NCBI GenBank assembly: GCA_002898375.1
Contig: BEIN01000003.1
Location: forward strand, 1-64,000
Direction: 5' to 3'
DNA from: a bacterium HR37
GTDB taxonomy: Bacteria > Desulfobacterota_D > UBA1144 > Nemesobacterales > CSP1-2
DNA length: 64,000 bases
Notes under the pieces: generated by a model
What the model saw: the letters and a program-made list of their open reading frames with translations, nothing else
Told to the model about the DNA's origin: nothing
The model's database searches: none
Made by a program: the position numbers and the translations under genes
Shown here: positions 1 through 7,067 of the stretch, one piece after another
How the letters are laid out: every line of letters begins with the position of its first letter
Position numbering within the stretch: position 1 is the stretch's first letter

Positions 1-177
1 CTGTGGGGTTGAGTTACCAAGAGACCTAAATTCTGCATTAAACATTTGGAGATTAGCAGGGTGGGGACCACCCGAAGAGCCTGTGGAGAGGAGAGCAATG
101 CCTGCTGAGTTGGTTCTCAGTGGGCAACTCAACTCTTGGAAGCAGGAAGTTCCCTGCGCAAGCTGGGAGTAGTTCAC
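1..177 (+). mobile_element. Right end of an IS200/IS605-type element with putative omega RNA
   Basis: The tnpB 3' end runs into a structured right end that finishes with GTAGTTCAC (169-177), the typical terminal motif of IS605-group right ends. Visible structure: a hairpin with arms GGGTGG (59-64) and CCACCC (68-73); a long-range pairing of GTTGAGTT (8-15) with AACTCAAC (126-133); and a subterminal hairpin at 151-168 closed by a GCAA tetraloop. In this family the 3' end of the tnpB transcript is the omega RNA, and the roughly 16 nt beyond the element end (178-193) act as guide. The element boundary at 177 is inferred from the motif; the left end is outside the window. Confidence 0.7.
2..172 (+). 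CDS. tnpB: TnpB (RNA-guided nuclease of IS200/IS605 elements), C-terminal fragment
   Basis: Partial gene cut by the left edge of the window; 56 codons remain in frame 2, ending at TAG 170-172. The fragment begins CGVELPRDLNSALNIW, which matches the last RuvC segment of TnpB/OrfB proteins: the final zinc-finger cysteine followed by the RDxNxAxNI motif with the third catalytic aspartate. The tail after the motif is rich in Pro, Glu and Arg, as is usual for these proteins. TnpB is an RNA-guided endonuclease that helps the transposon persist by cutting the emptied donor site. The stop codon lies inside the transposon right end, as expected for this family. Whether the gene is intact upstream cannot be seen. 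Confidence 0.85.
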   Translation, partial: CGVELPRDLNSALNIWRLAGWGPPEEPVERRAMPAELVLSGQLNSWKQEVPCASWE

Positions 178-219
178 TTCGTTTTTGTGTTATCTTTATC
201 TTGAGGAGGTGCTGGCAAG

Positions 220-735
220 ATGAGAGTGGGAATTAATGTCTTTTTTGTTTTTTCTATTCTTATTTTAATAAGTACCTTTTGTGTTTTTGCTGAGGATAAG
301 GTAGATAAATCTGAAGAGGAGATGTTTATATCTGGAATAGGATTTGATAGGCAGGCTCAAACTCCCGTTGTTTTGCTTTTGGGTAAGGAGAGCAAAAAGA
401 TACTGCCTATCTGGATTGGTTTGTGTGAAGCAAGATCCATTGAATTAAGCCTATCTGGGGAAGTAGCTCCTCGTCCTCTTACGTATGATATGGTTGCAGC
501 TCTTATAAGAACGCTTAAGGCAAAGGTGGAGAGGGTAACCATTGTTGATTTACGTGATCGTGTCTACTATGCTCAAATAGAGGTTTCATTAAACGGTAAT
601 GTCTCAAAAATAGATGCACGTCCAAGTGATGCCCTTGCTCTTGGGTTAAGAATGGGGGTACCTATATTTGTAAAGAAATCGGTTCTTGATAAGGCTACTT
701 CGTTTGAGGGGCAGGGAGAGAAGAGAGGAATATAG
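220..735 (+). CDS. Bifunctional nuclease (DUF151) family protein with signal peptide
   Basis: 171 residues. After an N-terminal hydrophobic segment (about residues 5-24, ending CVFAED) that looks like a signal peptide, the protein carries the DUF151/BFN fold: it contains the family signature DARPSDALALGLR near residue 132 and the lead-in PVVLLLGKESKKILPIWIG. BFN domains are linked to nuclease activity in plants and are widespread in bacteria, usually as cytoplasmic proteins. The export signal here is therefore notable. The start at 220 follows a strong GAGGAGGTG ribosome site. The transposon right end lies only 43 bp upstream, so its promoter may have been altered by the insertion. Activity in this host is not established. 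Confidence 0.8.
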   Translation: MRVGINVFFVFSILILISTFCVFAEDKVDKSEEEMFISGIGFDRQAQTPVVLLLGKESKKILPIWIGLCEARSIELSLSGEVAPRPLTYDMVAALIRTLKAKVERVTIVDLRDRVYYAQIEVSLNGNVSKIDARPSDALALGLRMGVPIFVKKSVLDKATSFEGQGEKRGI

Positions 736-760
736 TTTAATTCGGCTAACAGTTTGCAAT

Positions 761-789
761 TTGACATATTTTTCTCATATTGCTATCAT
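761..789 (+). promoter_or_regulatory. Sigma-70 promoter of pheA operon
   Basis: TTGACA at 761-766 and TATCAT at 784-789, separated by 17 nt. Transcription should start near 796, so the TTG at 780 that opens the longest reading frame lies inside the promoter and cannot be the start. This favours ATG 813 or ATG 819 for pheA. Confidence 0.75.
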
Positions 790-812
790 TCTCTTCAAAT
801 TTTCTTTCGTGG

Positions 813-1907
813 ATGGGTATGGGATCCTCAGAAGAACTGGAAATACTTAGAAGAAAGATAGACGAGGTTGACAGAAAGATACTGGAGCTTCTAAATGAGC
901 GGGGAAGTATAGCGGTTAAAATCAGGGAACTAAAACAGGAAAATTCTTTTCACATTTATGATCCGGTAAGGGAAAGGGAGATTGAGGAAAACCTCAAAAA
1001 GATGAATAAAGGTCCTCTTTCTACCGAGTCTATTGTATCCATATTTCGCGAGATAATATCTGGTTGTCGTTCCCTGCAACATACACTTAAGGTTGCCTAC
1101 CTGGGGCCTGAAGGAAGCTTTTCACACCAGTTGGCGTTTAAAGAATTTGGGAGCCTGGCAGAGCTTATACCTTTGGATAGCGTTGAGGAGGTTTTTGAAG
1201 AGGTTGAAAAGGGTAAGGCTAATTACGGGGTAGTTCCTGTAGAGAATTCGGTTGAGGGTTCGATAGGTACGGTGCTTGATATGTTTTTAAAATCTGAACT
1301 TAGGATCTACTCAGAGTCTTTTGAAAGGATAAACCACTTTCTTCTTTCCAAAACTGGTAACTTTGGGGACATAAAGGTAGTTGCCTCTCATCCACAGGCA
1401 CTGGGTCAGTGTAGAAAGTGGTTAAGTAAGCATCTAAAGAATGTAGAGATTAGGGAAATGCCAAGTACAGCAAAAGCTGCCCAGGTTGCATCGCGTGACA
1501 AAAAAGTAGCTGCAATAGCAGGTAAGATTGCTGCCTCTATTTACAAGTTACGCATCGTGGAAGAACACATAGAGGATAATCCCTTAAATACAACAAGGTT
1601 CTTTGTTATAGGAAAGGAAAGTGCCCGTCCCACAGGAGATGATAAAACATCTATAGTGTTTTCACTAAAGGATGAGCCCGGGAAGCTTCACAAGGCACTT
1701 TTACCATTTGCTGAAGCAGGGATAAACCTTACGAAAATAGAGTCTAGACCTTCCAAGGAGAGACCCTGGGAGTATGTTTTCTTTGTCGATTTTGAAGGAC
1801 ATATATGCAGTGAAGAGGTTAAAAAAGTCCTTTCAGAGGTTCAAAAAAACTCCATCTTTTTAAAGATTCTTGGCTCCTATCCCAAGGGTAAAAAAGAGAG
1901 GTTCTAG
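813..1907 (+). CDS. pheA: Bifunctional chorismate mutase / prephenate dehydratase (P-protein)
   Basis: 364 residues from ATG 813. Domain order: an AroQ-type chorismate mutase helix bundle (about residues 5-85, with LRRKIDEVDRKILELLNER), prephenate dehydratase (about 95-270, with YLGPEGSFSHQLAF, VPVENSVEGSIG and the NTTRFFVIG motif), and a C-terminal ACT domain with ESRPSK, the phenylalanine-binding type. It converts chorismate through prephenate to phenylpyruvate and is probably feedback-inhibited by phenylalanine. The frame is open upstream to a TTG at 780, but that codon lies inside the promoter. It is the first gene of a plus-strand run with hisC and tyrA, which together cover phenylalanine and tyrosine synthesis. 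Confidence 0.95.
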   Translation: MGMGSSEELEILRRKIDEVDRKILELLNERGSIAVKIRELKQENSFHIYDPVREREIEENLKKMNKGPLSTESIVSIFREIISGCRSLQHTLKVAYLGPEGSFSHQLAFKEFGSLAELIPLDSVEEVFEEVEKGKANYGVVPVENSVEGSIGTVLDMFLKSELRIYSESFERINHFLLSKTGNFGDIKVVASHPQALGQCRKWLSKHLKNVEIREMPSTAKAAQVASRDKKVAAIAGKIAASIYKLRIVEEHIEDNPLNTTRFFVIGKESARPTGDDKTSIVFSLKDEPGKLHKALLPFAEAGINLTKIESRPSKERPWEYVFFVDFEGHICSEEVKKVLSEVQKNSIFLKILGSYPKGKKERF

Positions 1908-1937
1908 GGAGTTTGTTTAGAAAAAGGAGGTTTGGTT

Positions 1938-3026
1938 TTGGTAAGGCCAAATGAATTTGTAAAGGATCTTGTTCCATATATACCTGGAAAGCCGGTTGAG
2001 GAGCTTGAACGTGAGCTTGGAATTCGAGATGCGGTAAAATTAGCTTCAAATGAAAATCCCCTTGGTCCTTCTCCCCTTGCCGTTCGTGCTTTGTTGGAGG
2101 TGGTTGGCAATATCAATCGTTATCCCGATGGTGATGCCTTTTATTTAAGACACAAGCTTGCTATGAAACTTGGGGTTAAACCTGAGAACCTAATTTTTGG
2201 AAACGGCTCGAATGAGGTAATAGAGATTGCAGCAAGGACTTTTTTGAAACCAGGCGATGAGGCGGTTATGGGGGAGTTTGCTTTTATTGTCTTTCCCTTG
2301 GTAACCAAGGCTGTTGGGGCGCATGCCATTTTATCTCCCATGCCCAATCTGGTTCATGACCTAAAAGATATGCTTGGACGGATAACACCTAAAACAAGGA
2401 TGGTTTTTCTTGCAAATCCTAATAACCCTACAGGTACTATGGTAAGAAGAGAGGAGCTTGAGTGGTTTTTAGAAAGGATTCCGGAGGAGATAGTTGTTCT
2501 TATAGATGAAGCTTACTTTGACTACGTTGATGATCCAGAGTATCCAAACTCTCTTGATTACCACTCTCTTGGAAAGCCTATTATAACTGTTAGGACGTTT
2601 TCAAAGATCTACGGGCTTGCTGGACTGAGACTGGGTTTTGGTATCTCATCGGAAGAGATCATATCCTATATGAATCGCGTAAGAGAGCCCTTTAATGTTA
2701 ATTCCCTTGCCCAGGTTGCTGCGTTTGCTGCTCTTGACGATACGGAGCACATAAGAAGGTCGAAAGAGGAGAATAAAAGGGGACTTAGGTATCTGGAGGA
2801 GGAACTTAGAAAGTTAAAAATCAGGTTTATCCCTTCTTTTACCAACTTTATTCTTGTGGATTTGGGTTCAGATCCCATTCCGGTCTACAATGCGCTTCTA
2901 AGGGAGGGGGTTATAGTAAGGCCAGTGGTTAACTATGGGCTGAAAACACATATTAGGGTAACTGTAGGATTGAGGGAGGAGAATGAAAGGTTTATATGTG
3001 CACTTAGGAAGGTTTTAAGAAGGTAG
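1938..3026 (+). CDS. hisC: Histidinol-phosphate aminotransferase family (HisC), probable aromatic aminotransferase role
   Basis: A fold-type I PLP aminotransferase of about 362 residues. Visible features: KLASNENPLGPSP near the N-terminus, NPNNPTGTM, the EAYFDY aspartate region, and the PLP-lysine segment TFSKIYGLAGLRLGF near residue 222. I place the start at TTG 1938, because the ribosome site AAGGAGG at 1924-1930 is well spaced for it and too close to the TTG at 1932. The family transfers amino groups to imidazole acetol phosphate in histidine synthesis. The place between pheA and tyrA suggests that this copy also, or mainly, aminates phenylpyruvate and hydroxyphenylpyruvate. The window also holds hisB and hisH elsewhere, so both roles are possible. 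Confidence 0.92.
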   Translation: MVRPNEFVKDLVPYIPGKPVEELERELGIRDAVKLASNENPLGPSPLAVRALLEVVGNINRYPDGDAFYLRHKLAMKLGVKPENLIFGNGSNEVIEIAARTFLKPGDEAVMGEFAFIVFPLVTKAVGAHAILSPMPNLVHDLKDMLGRITPKTRMVFLANPNNPTGTMVRREELEWFLERIPEEIVVLIDEAYFDYVDDPEYPNSLDYHSLGKPIITVRTFSKIYGLAGLRLGFGISSEEIISYMNRVREPFNVNSLAQVAAFAALDDTEHIRRSKEENKRGLRYLEEELRKLKIRFIPSFTNFILVDLGSDPIPVYNALLREGVIVRPVVNYGLKTHIRVTVGLREENERFICALRKVLRR

Positions 3027-3030
3027 GTAA

Positions 3031-3882
3031 ATGCATTTTAAAAAGGTAGCTGTAGTTGGAATTGGTTTAATAGGTGGTTCCCTTGCTTGGGCTTTAAGGA
3101 AGTCTGGAAGGGTTGGGGAGGTTTTTGGTGTTGATGTGGATGAGAGGGCTCTAAGCTATGCAATAGATAAAGGGATAGTAGATAGGGGCTCCAACAAAAT
3201 TGATGAGGTTAGGGATTCAGAGGTTGTTGTGGTTGCAACCCATGTGAGATTTATACCCGAGATTGTAAGCTCGCTTTCTTGTATTGGCTTAAAGGATACA
3301 GTACTAACGGATGTGGGAAGTGTAAAAGAGAGTATAGTAAAGGAGGTGGAAAGAAGGCTTCCTTCTGATGTTTACTTTGTTGGAGGACACCCTATAGCTG
3401 GAACGGAGAACTCTGGTGTTTGGTTTTCTGATTTTGCTTTATTCAAGAATAAAAGGTGCGTTCTTACTCCTACTGAAAGGACTCATATGCGTGCCTTGGA
3501 GATTGTAACAGCAATGTGGGAGATTGTTGGAGCAGAGGTTTTTATCATGGATCCAAAAACCCACGATCGTGTTTTTGGTTTTTTAAGTCATCTTCCTCAT
3601 GTTGTTGCATACGCTTTACTAAACTCTACAGAGCTTGATGAGGACTCCAGAAATTTTGTTGGCTTTGCAGGAGGGGGGCTTAGGGATTATACGAGGATAG
3701 GTGCAAGCTCACCGGATATGTGGAGCGACATATTTCTTGCAAACAAAGAAAATGTTCTCTTAGCTATACACAGGTTTAAGGAGGCTTTGGAAAGGATAGA
3801 AGTTGCTATAAAGAAAGAGGATGAAAAAGAGCTAAAAAGTGAGCTTGGAAAGGCTGTAGGGGTTAAGAGAAGGATGGAGTAG
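3031..3882 (+). CDS. tyrA: Prephenate dehydrogenase
   Basis: 283 residues, a typical stand-alone TyrA. The N-terminal Rossmann domain has the NAD(P) motif GIGLIGGSLA (about residues 10-19). The catalytic region has GGHPIAGTE (about 121-129) and the helical C-terminal domain contains HLPHVVAYAL and GGLRDYTRIGASSP. It oxidatively decarboxylates prephenate to 4-hydroxyphenylpyruvate. There is no fused chorismate mutase or ACT domain, so regulation by tyrosine through an ACT domain is not expected. It starts 4 nt after the hisC stop and is clearly co-transcribed with it. Confidence 0.95.
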   Translation: MHFKKVAVVGIGLIGGSLAWALRKSGRVGEVFGVDVDERALSYAIDKGIVDRGSNKIDEVRDSEVVVVATHVRFIPEIVSSLSCIGLKDTVLTDVGSVKESIVKEVERRLPSDVYFVGGHPIAGTENSGVWFSDFALFKNKRCVLTPTERTHMRALEIVTAMWEIVGAEVFIMDPKTHDRVFGFLSHLPHVVAYALLNSTELDEDSRNFVGFAGGGLRDYTRIGASSPDMWSDIFLANKENVLLAIHRFKEALERIEVAIKKEDEKELKSELGKAVGVKRRME

Positions 3883-3894
3883 AGGGGGGGTATC

Positions 3895-4491
3895 GTGGTT
3901 ATACAACCTTTAAAACCAGATGCGGATAGGCTTTATAAACCTAGGCTTCTCTGTAAGTGGATTCTTCATATTATATACGAGCTTTCCGGTGGAGAGAAAA
4001 GACCCTCGGAGTTAAAGAGGAATATAAGGGGTATTACAGAGAGGGTACTATACGATAGGCTAAAGCTGCTTTTAAAGCTTGGGTTGGTCAGGAGATCTTC
4101 AGATGGGAGATACCCTTTGACCACATACTACGAGTTAAACTCTTCTTGTTTGGATTCTCTTCTTTCGCTTATAAGAAAAACCAGACTTTCAATTGAGGAT
4201 GTCGTTTCTGTGCTTTCGTGCAAGTGGATGATTCCCATTATGGAGTGTTTAAGGGATCAAAAACCTCCAAAAGAGATTCTAAAGGAGATACCTGATCTAT
4301 CTGAAAGGATGCTCTATGTTAGGATTGATAAACTTCAATCCATGGGGCTTGTAAGTAGGGAAGTTATACTTGATAAACCTGTAAAGGTTGTCTATACCCT
4401 AAGCCCCATGGGTAGGAAAGAAATAAAGGTACTTAAAGAGTTACGTGACCTTATTGCGTCCATTGAGAAAAGACATAGTCCTTGCTTTTAA
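3895..4491 (+). CDS. Tandem HxlR-type winged-helix regulator (two HTH domains in one chain)
   Basis: 198 residues starting at GTG 3895 behind a GAGGGGGGG ribosome site. It contains two copies of an HxlR-like winged helix. Copy 1 (about residues 15-90) has CKWILHIIYEL, then LKRNIRGITERVLYDRLKLL and GLVRR. Copy 2 (about 105-185) has CKWMIPIMECL, then LKEIPDLSERMLYVRIDKL and GLVSRE. HxlR proteins normally have one such domain and bind DNA as dimers, so this looks like a fused pseudo-dimer. Both copies keep a cysteine in the CKW motif, where redox-sensing HxlR members carry theirs; this is suggestive only. It is 12 nt downstream of tyrA and overlaps the convergent cytochrome P460 gene by 41 bp. 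Confidence 0.75.
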   Translation: MVIQPLKPDADRLYKPRLLCKWILHIIYELSGGEKRPSELKRNIRGITERVLYDRLKLLLKLGLVRRSSDGRYPLTTYYELNSSCLDSLLSLIRKTRLSIEDVVSVLSCKWMIPIMECLRDQKPPKEILKEIPDLSERMLYVRIDKLQSMGLVSREVILDKPVKVVYTLSPMGRKEIKVLKELRDLIASIEKRHSPCF

Positions 4492-4945
4492 CCTGTGCAT
4501 GGCAGTTGAAGCACTCGTTCTTCATGTCGCTTACTATTGATTTTCCATCGGCTCCATAGGCATAGAAACCCCATCCAGCAGTATCTTTGTACTTTTTGCT
4601 GTCTTTTACCATAAAGGCTTCAATTTTTTTCTTACCTTCCAGGTAGGCACCATTATCCTCAACGTGTTCGTATAGAACAAAGGCAAGGACAGAGCCGTCT
4701 GGAAACACCCTGCCTTCACCCTGTTTGACGGTGTCTAGGGCTTCTTTGTTTGCATAAACATGGTGTATTCCTCCAAAAGGGTTATATAGGGGGTGGTTTT
4801 CATCGAAAATGACCATACTCTTTACGTGATTCCACCCTCTGTAGGTTTTTGAATCTACCCTGTATTGAGCAAATGCTATGAGAGTTGTTATGAAAAAAAC
4901 AAGTACCCATGCTGAAGCTGCAAGAATTTTTTTCCTTTTGCCCAT
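4451..4945 (-). CDS. Cytochrome P460 family protein (exported c-type haem protein)
   Basis: 164 residues. It has an N-terminal signal anchor (about residues 7-26, WVLVFFITTLIAFAQ), then a P460-type domain with YRGWNHVKSM, NPFGGIHHVYAN, FPDGSVLAFVLYE and WGFYAYGADGKS. The haem motif near the C-terminus is CFNCHAQ (CxxCH). P460 cytochromes are periplasmic and oxidise hydroxylamine or handle nitric oxide; the substrate here cannot be read from sequence. A TTGACC-N17-TAAAAT promoter and an AAGGAGG ribosome site precede the start. Its 3' end overlaps the convergent tandem HxlR gene, so antisense interaction between the two transcripts is likely. Confidence 0.85.
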   Translation of the reverse strand: MGKRKKILAASAWVLVFFITTLIAFAQYRVDSKTYRGWNHVKSMVIFDENHPLYNPFGGIHHVYANKEALDTVKQGEGRVFPDGSVLAFVLYEHVEDNGAYLEGKKKIEAFMVKDSKKYKDTAGWGFYAYGADGKSIVSDMKNECFNCHAQVKSKDYVFSQWTQ

Positions 4946-4987
4946 GATTTTACCCTCCTTTTGGTTTAGCGTTTCTCCTTAAGTTCC

Positions 4988-5016
4988 ATTTTATTTGCCT
5001 GCAGGAGTGGGGTCAA
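4988..5016 (-). promoter_or_regulatory. Promoter of cytochrome P460 gene
   Basis: Read on the minus strand: TTGACC (5016-5011), 17 nt spacer, TAAAAT (4993-4988). It lies about 40 bp upstream of the ATG at 4945, leaving room for the AAGGAGG ribosome site. Confidence 0.55.
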
Positions 5017-5076
5017 TTTCTGGTTTTTTTATCAGATACTTACAAAAAAATCAGGGTGGGCTGCTTTGAGACAACC

Positions 5077-5104
5077 TTGAAAGTGGGTCTTATCGTGATA
5101 TAAT
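5077..5104 (+). promoter_or_regulatory. Promoter of tRNA-Met
   Basis: TTGAAA at 5077-5082, 16 nt spacer, TATAAT at 5099-5104. The predicted start near 5111 lies just ahead of the tRNA 5' end at 5116. Confidence 0.65.
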
Positions 5105-5115
5105 CTTTTTGATTT

Positions 5116-5190
5116 GGCGGCGTAGCTCAGAGGTAGAGCAGGGCTCTCATAAGGCCTTTGTCGGGGGTTCGATTCCCTCCGCCGCCACCA
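5116..5190 (+). tRNA. tRNA-Met (CAT anticodon)
   Basis: A full cloverleaf can be drawn. Acceptor GGCGGCG pairs with CGCCGCC, the D arm has GCTC/GAGC, the anticodon loop is CTCATAA giving CAT, the T arm is GGGGG-TTCGATT-CCCTC (last pair imperfect), and the 3' CCA is encoded. G1-C72 pairs normally, so it is not the initiator tRNA. It is elongator Met or, less likely, tRNA-Ile2 whose C34 would be modified to lysidine; the sequence alone does not settle this. Confidence 0.93.
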
Positions 5191-5191
5191 G

Positions 5192-5410
5192 CTATAACTG
5201 GTCTTTGCTTTCAATCTCTTTAAAGTTGCACTTTATATAGTAGTTGCCCCCTTGGGTAATAATCTGTCCGCTGTAGTAGGGGCAGATAGTTGCTTTTCTT
5301 TTAGGTGCCCACCTGACCGCACAAAAAGGGCGTTCTATGTAGCATGAAACAGGTTTTATCCAAAAGGTATCGTTTGAAGATTCAACCGATATGGAACACA
5401 ATACATACAT
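5192..5410 (-). CDS. Small cysteine-containing protein, unknown function
   Basis: 72 residues, ending 2 nt from the 3' end of the convergent tRNA-Met. It contains five cysteines, including CYIERPFC and CPYY, spaced in a way that could bind a metal or cluster. The start at 5410 has an AGAAAGG ribosome site about 5 nt upstream. I do not recognise the family. The frame is short, but the ribosome site and cysteine spacing make it more likely real than chance. Confidence 0.5.
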   Translation of the reverse strand: MYVLCSISVESSNDTFWIKPVSCYIERPFCAVRWAPKRKATICPYYSGQIITQGGNYYIKCNFKEIESKDQL

Positions 5411-5481
5411 GAGCCCTTTCTAGTTTTTACTACACACTTTGTGTTTTGTCAATTCCGGTTAAGCTTCAAATAACTTTAGTG

Positions 5482-5751
5482 TTATGAAGTGGTCTCTAAG
5501 GAAATTGCCTTTTTTAGCAGCCCCTGGGCAGAAGGGACGTCTATTGATACCATGGAGGGCTGTTTGCACCGAGGACATATTTCATACTTATTTGTTATGT
5601 TCCATATTGGATAGGCAAATGCAGGAATTATAAGTGAAACCCAGGGAACCGAATCTACAAGAAAGCTAAACTTTATCTCGGGGGAACCAACATAATAACA
5701 CATTGTGCAGATCTTTTTCTCAGTATCCTTAAGCGAACCGTTATCTTTCAT
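5482..5751 (-). CDS. Small zinc-ribbon membrane protein, unknown function
   Basis: 89 residues with two CxxC pairs, CTMC near residue 15 and CPRC near residue 59, which together could form a zinc ribbon. Between them is a hydrophobic stretch (about residues 33-50, VDSVPWVSLIIPAFAYPIW) able to span or dip into the membrane. The start follows a GAGGAGAT ribosome site. No family is recognised. It sits on the same strand as its DUF434 and small-cysteine neighbours but with gaps of about 70-80 bp. Confidence 0.6.
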   Translation of the reverse strand: MKDNGSLKDTEKKICTMCYYVGSPEIKFSFLVDSVPWVSLIIPAFAYPIWNITNKYEICPRCKQPSMVSIDVPSAQGLLKKAISLETTS

Positions 5752-5833
5752 CTTTATCTCCTCGGAAAGTTAGGTTTTTTAACGCATCTGTGTCTACAGT
5801 ACTTAACTTAATCATTTTTTAATTGGTTTTCAA

Positions 5834-6502
5834 TCAGTTATACACTCTTCTAAAATCTGTAAGCCTTGCTCTCCATACACGACGCAAAAACCATCCTGCT
5901 AGGTCGAATACACTCTCTGCTTTATCTATTATTACCGAATCTGAGGTTGCCACAAGCTCTGCTGTTTTCAGTATGTAGTCAGGAGAGTTAACAGTCTGTG
6001 CTCTTCCCTTTATGCCTTGTTTCTCTAGAAGCATGTTTATTATTTTGCATAACTCACCGGAAAACGATATAGGTTTATCAAAGTAAAACTCTATAGCTTC
6101 AAGCTCAAGGTTGCTAAGTTCTTTTACAACCAGATTTAGTACCTCTTCTGTAAAGGGACTGAGTTTATAGGAACGATAGACAGCAGCGGAGTCTCTTACC
6201 AGTCCATCGGTTGCAATAAAAACGAAATTACCCTTTCTGTAAGATTCTATTGTAATTAGCTGGTTGTACCCATCTACCTTTAATATCCTTCCTTTTAGGT
6301 GCTTTTCATCTACTGTCTTTTTCATTCGTTCTCTTATCTCTCTTGTTGTGAAAAAACCCCGGTACAGGGTGTTCCTCTCGTTTGTGTTAAGCTGGTAGTG
6401 ATTTCCTACCAGTTCAAGAACCGAGCGTATGGAGTAGCCCCTTCTTTTTAAATACAGGTAATCTCTACTGGCCCTAATTATCTTTTCTGTATTTACAGAC
6501 AT
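5834..6502 (-). CDS. DUF434 family protein
   Basis: 222 residues. The N-terminal half has the DUF434 pattern with SRDYLYLKRRGYSIRSVLELVGNHYQL. The centre has VDGYNQLITIESYRKG and ATDGLVRDSAAVYRSYK, and the C-terminal region has DSVIIDKAESVFDLAGWFL. The conserved acidic residues (VDGYN, TDG, DKAES, DLAG) suggest a metal-dependent nuclease-like fold, but no activity is established for the family that I can name. It is a full-length member found in archaea and some bacteria. Confidence 0.75.
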   Translation of the reverse strand: MSVNTEKIIRASRDYLYLKRRGYSIRSVLELVGNHYQLNTNERNTLYRGFFTTREIRERMKKTVDEKHLKGRILKVDGYNQLITIESYRKGNFVFIATDGLVRDSAAVYRSYKLSPFTEEVLNLVVKELSNLELEAIEFYFDKPISFSGELCKIINMLLEKQGIKGRAQTVNSPDYILKTAELVATSDSVIIDKAESVFDLAGWFLRRVWRARLTDFRRVYN

Positions 6503-6591
6503 ACATTTACTCTGGTTTGTCTAGACTTCAAGCTTAGAGAACAATTTGCCCTGATTCTTAGTATAATACACTTGATGGGTTTTATCTGGTT

Positions 6592-6996
6592 CTAATCTGA
6601 GCTGTCCTTTTTAAATCGAAGGGCTACAGAGTTTATACAGTAGCGAAGACCGGTGGGAGGAGGCCCATCATTAAAGACATGTCCAAGGTGAGCATCACAT
6701 CTACTGCATAGCACCTCTATTCGGATCATTCCGTGACTGTAGTCTGGTTGTGTTCTTACTCTGTCTTCAGCAATTGGTTTCCAGAAACTCGGCCAGCCTG
6801 TACCGGATTCGTACTTTGTTTCAGAGCTAAATAGCTCATTGCCACAACACACGCAAAGATAGATGCCTTTTTCCTTATGGTTGTAGTATTTTCCGGAAAA
6901 GGGCCTTTCAGTTCCTTTCTTTCTGGTAACATAGTATTCTTCAGGGGTAAGTATCTTTTGCCATTCCTCGTCTGTTTTTATAACCTTTTCAACCAT
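6592..6996 (-). CDS. msrB: Peptide-methionine (R)-S-oxide reductase
   Basis: 134 residues, the usual length for a cytoplasmic stand-alone MsrB. It has both zinc-binding CxxC pairs (CVCC near residue 48, CSRC near residue 97), [10 protein letters not shown], and the catalytic segment [13 protein letters not shown] with the active-site cysteine. It reduces methionine-R-sulfoxide in proteins with electrons from thioredoxin. There is no signal peptide and no fused MsrA. It lies about 70 bp downstream of nadA and may share its transcript. Confidence 0.95.
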   Translation of the reverse strand: MVEKVIKTDEEWQKILTPEEYYVTRKKGTERPFSGKYYNHKEKGIYLCVCCGNELFSSETKYESGTGWPSFWKPIAEDRVRTQPDYSHGMIRIEVLCSRCDAHLGHVFNDGPPPTGLRYCINSVALRFKKDSSD

Positions 6997-7067
6997 TACT
7001 TGTTTAACCCCCTTTTATTTAATGTTTATTATGAAGATTAGGGGAGATGGCCCTTTGTAAAGTGTGT

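Noticed and set aside
780-812. TTG 780 as the start of pheA
   Set aside because: The codon lies between the -35 and -10 of the predicted promoter, so the mRNA cannot include it.
5116-5190. Initiator tRNA-fMet
   Set aside because: G1-C72 is paired, while initiator tRNA has a mismatch at this place.
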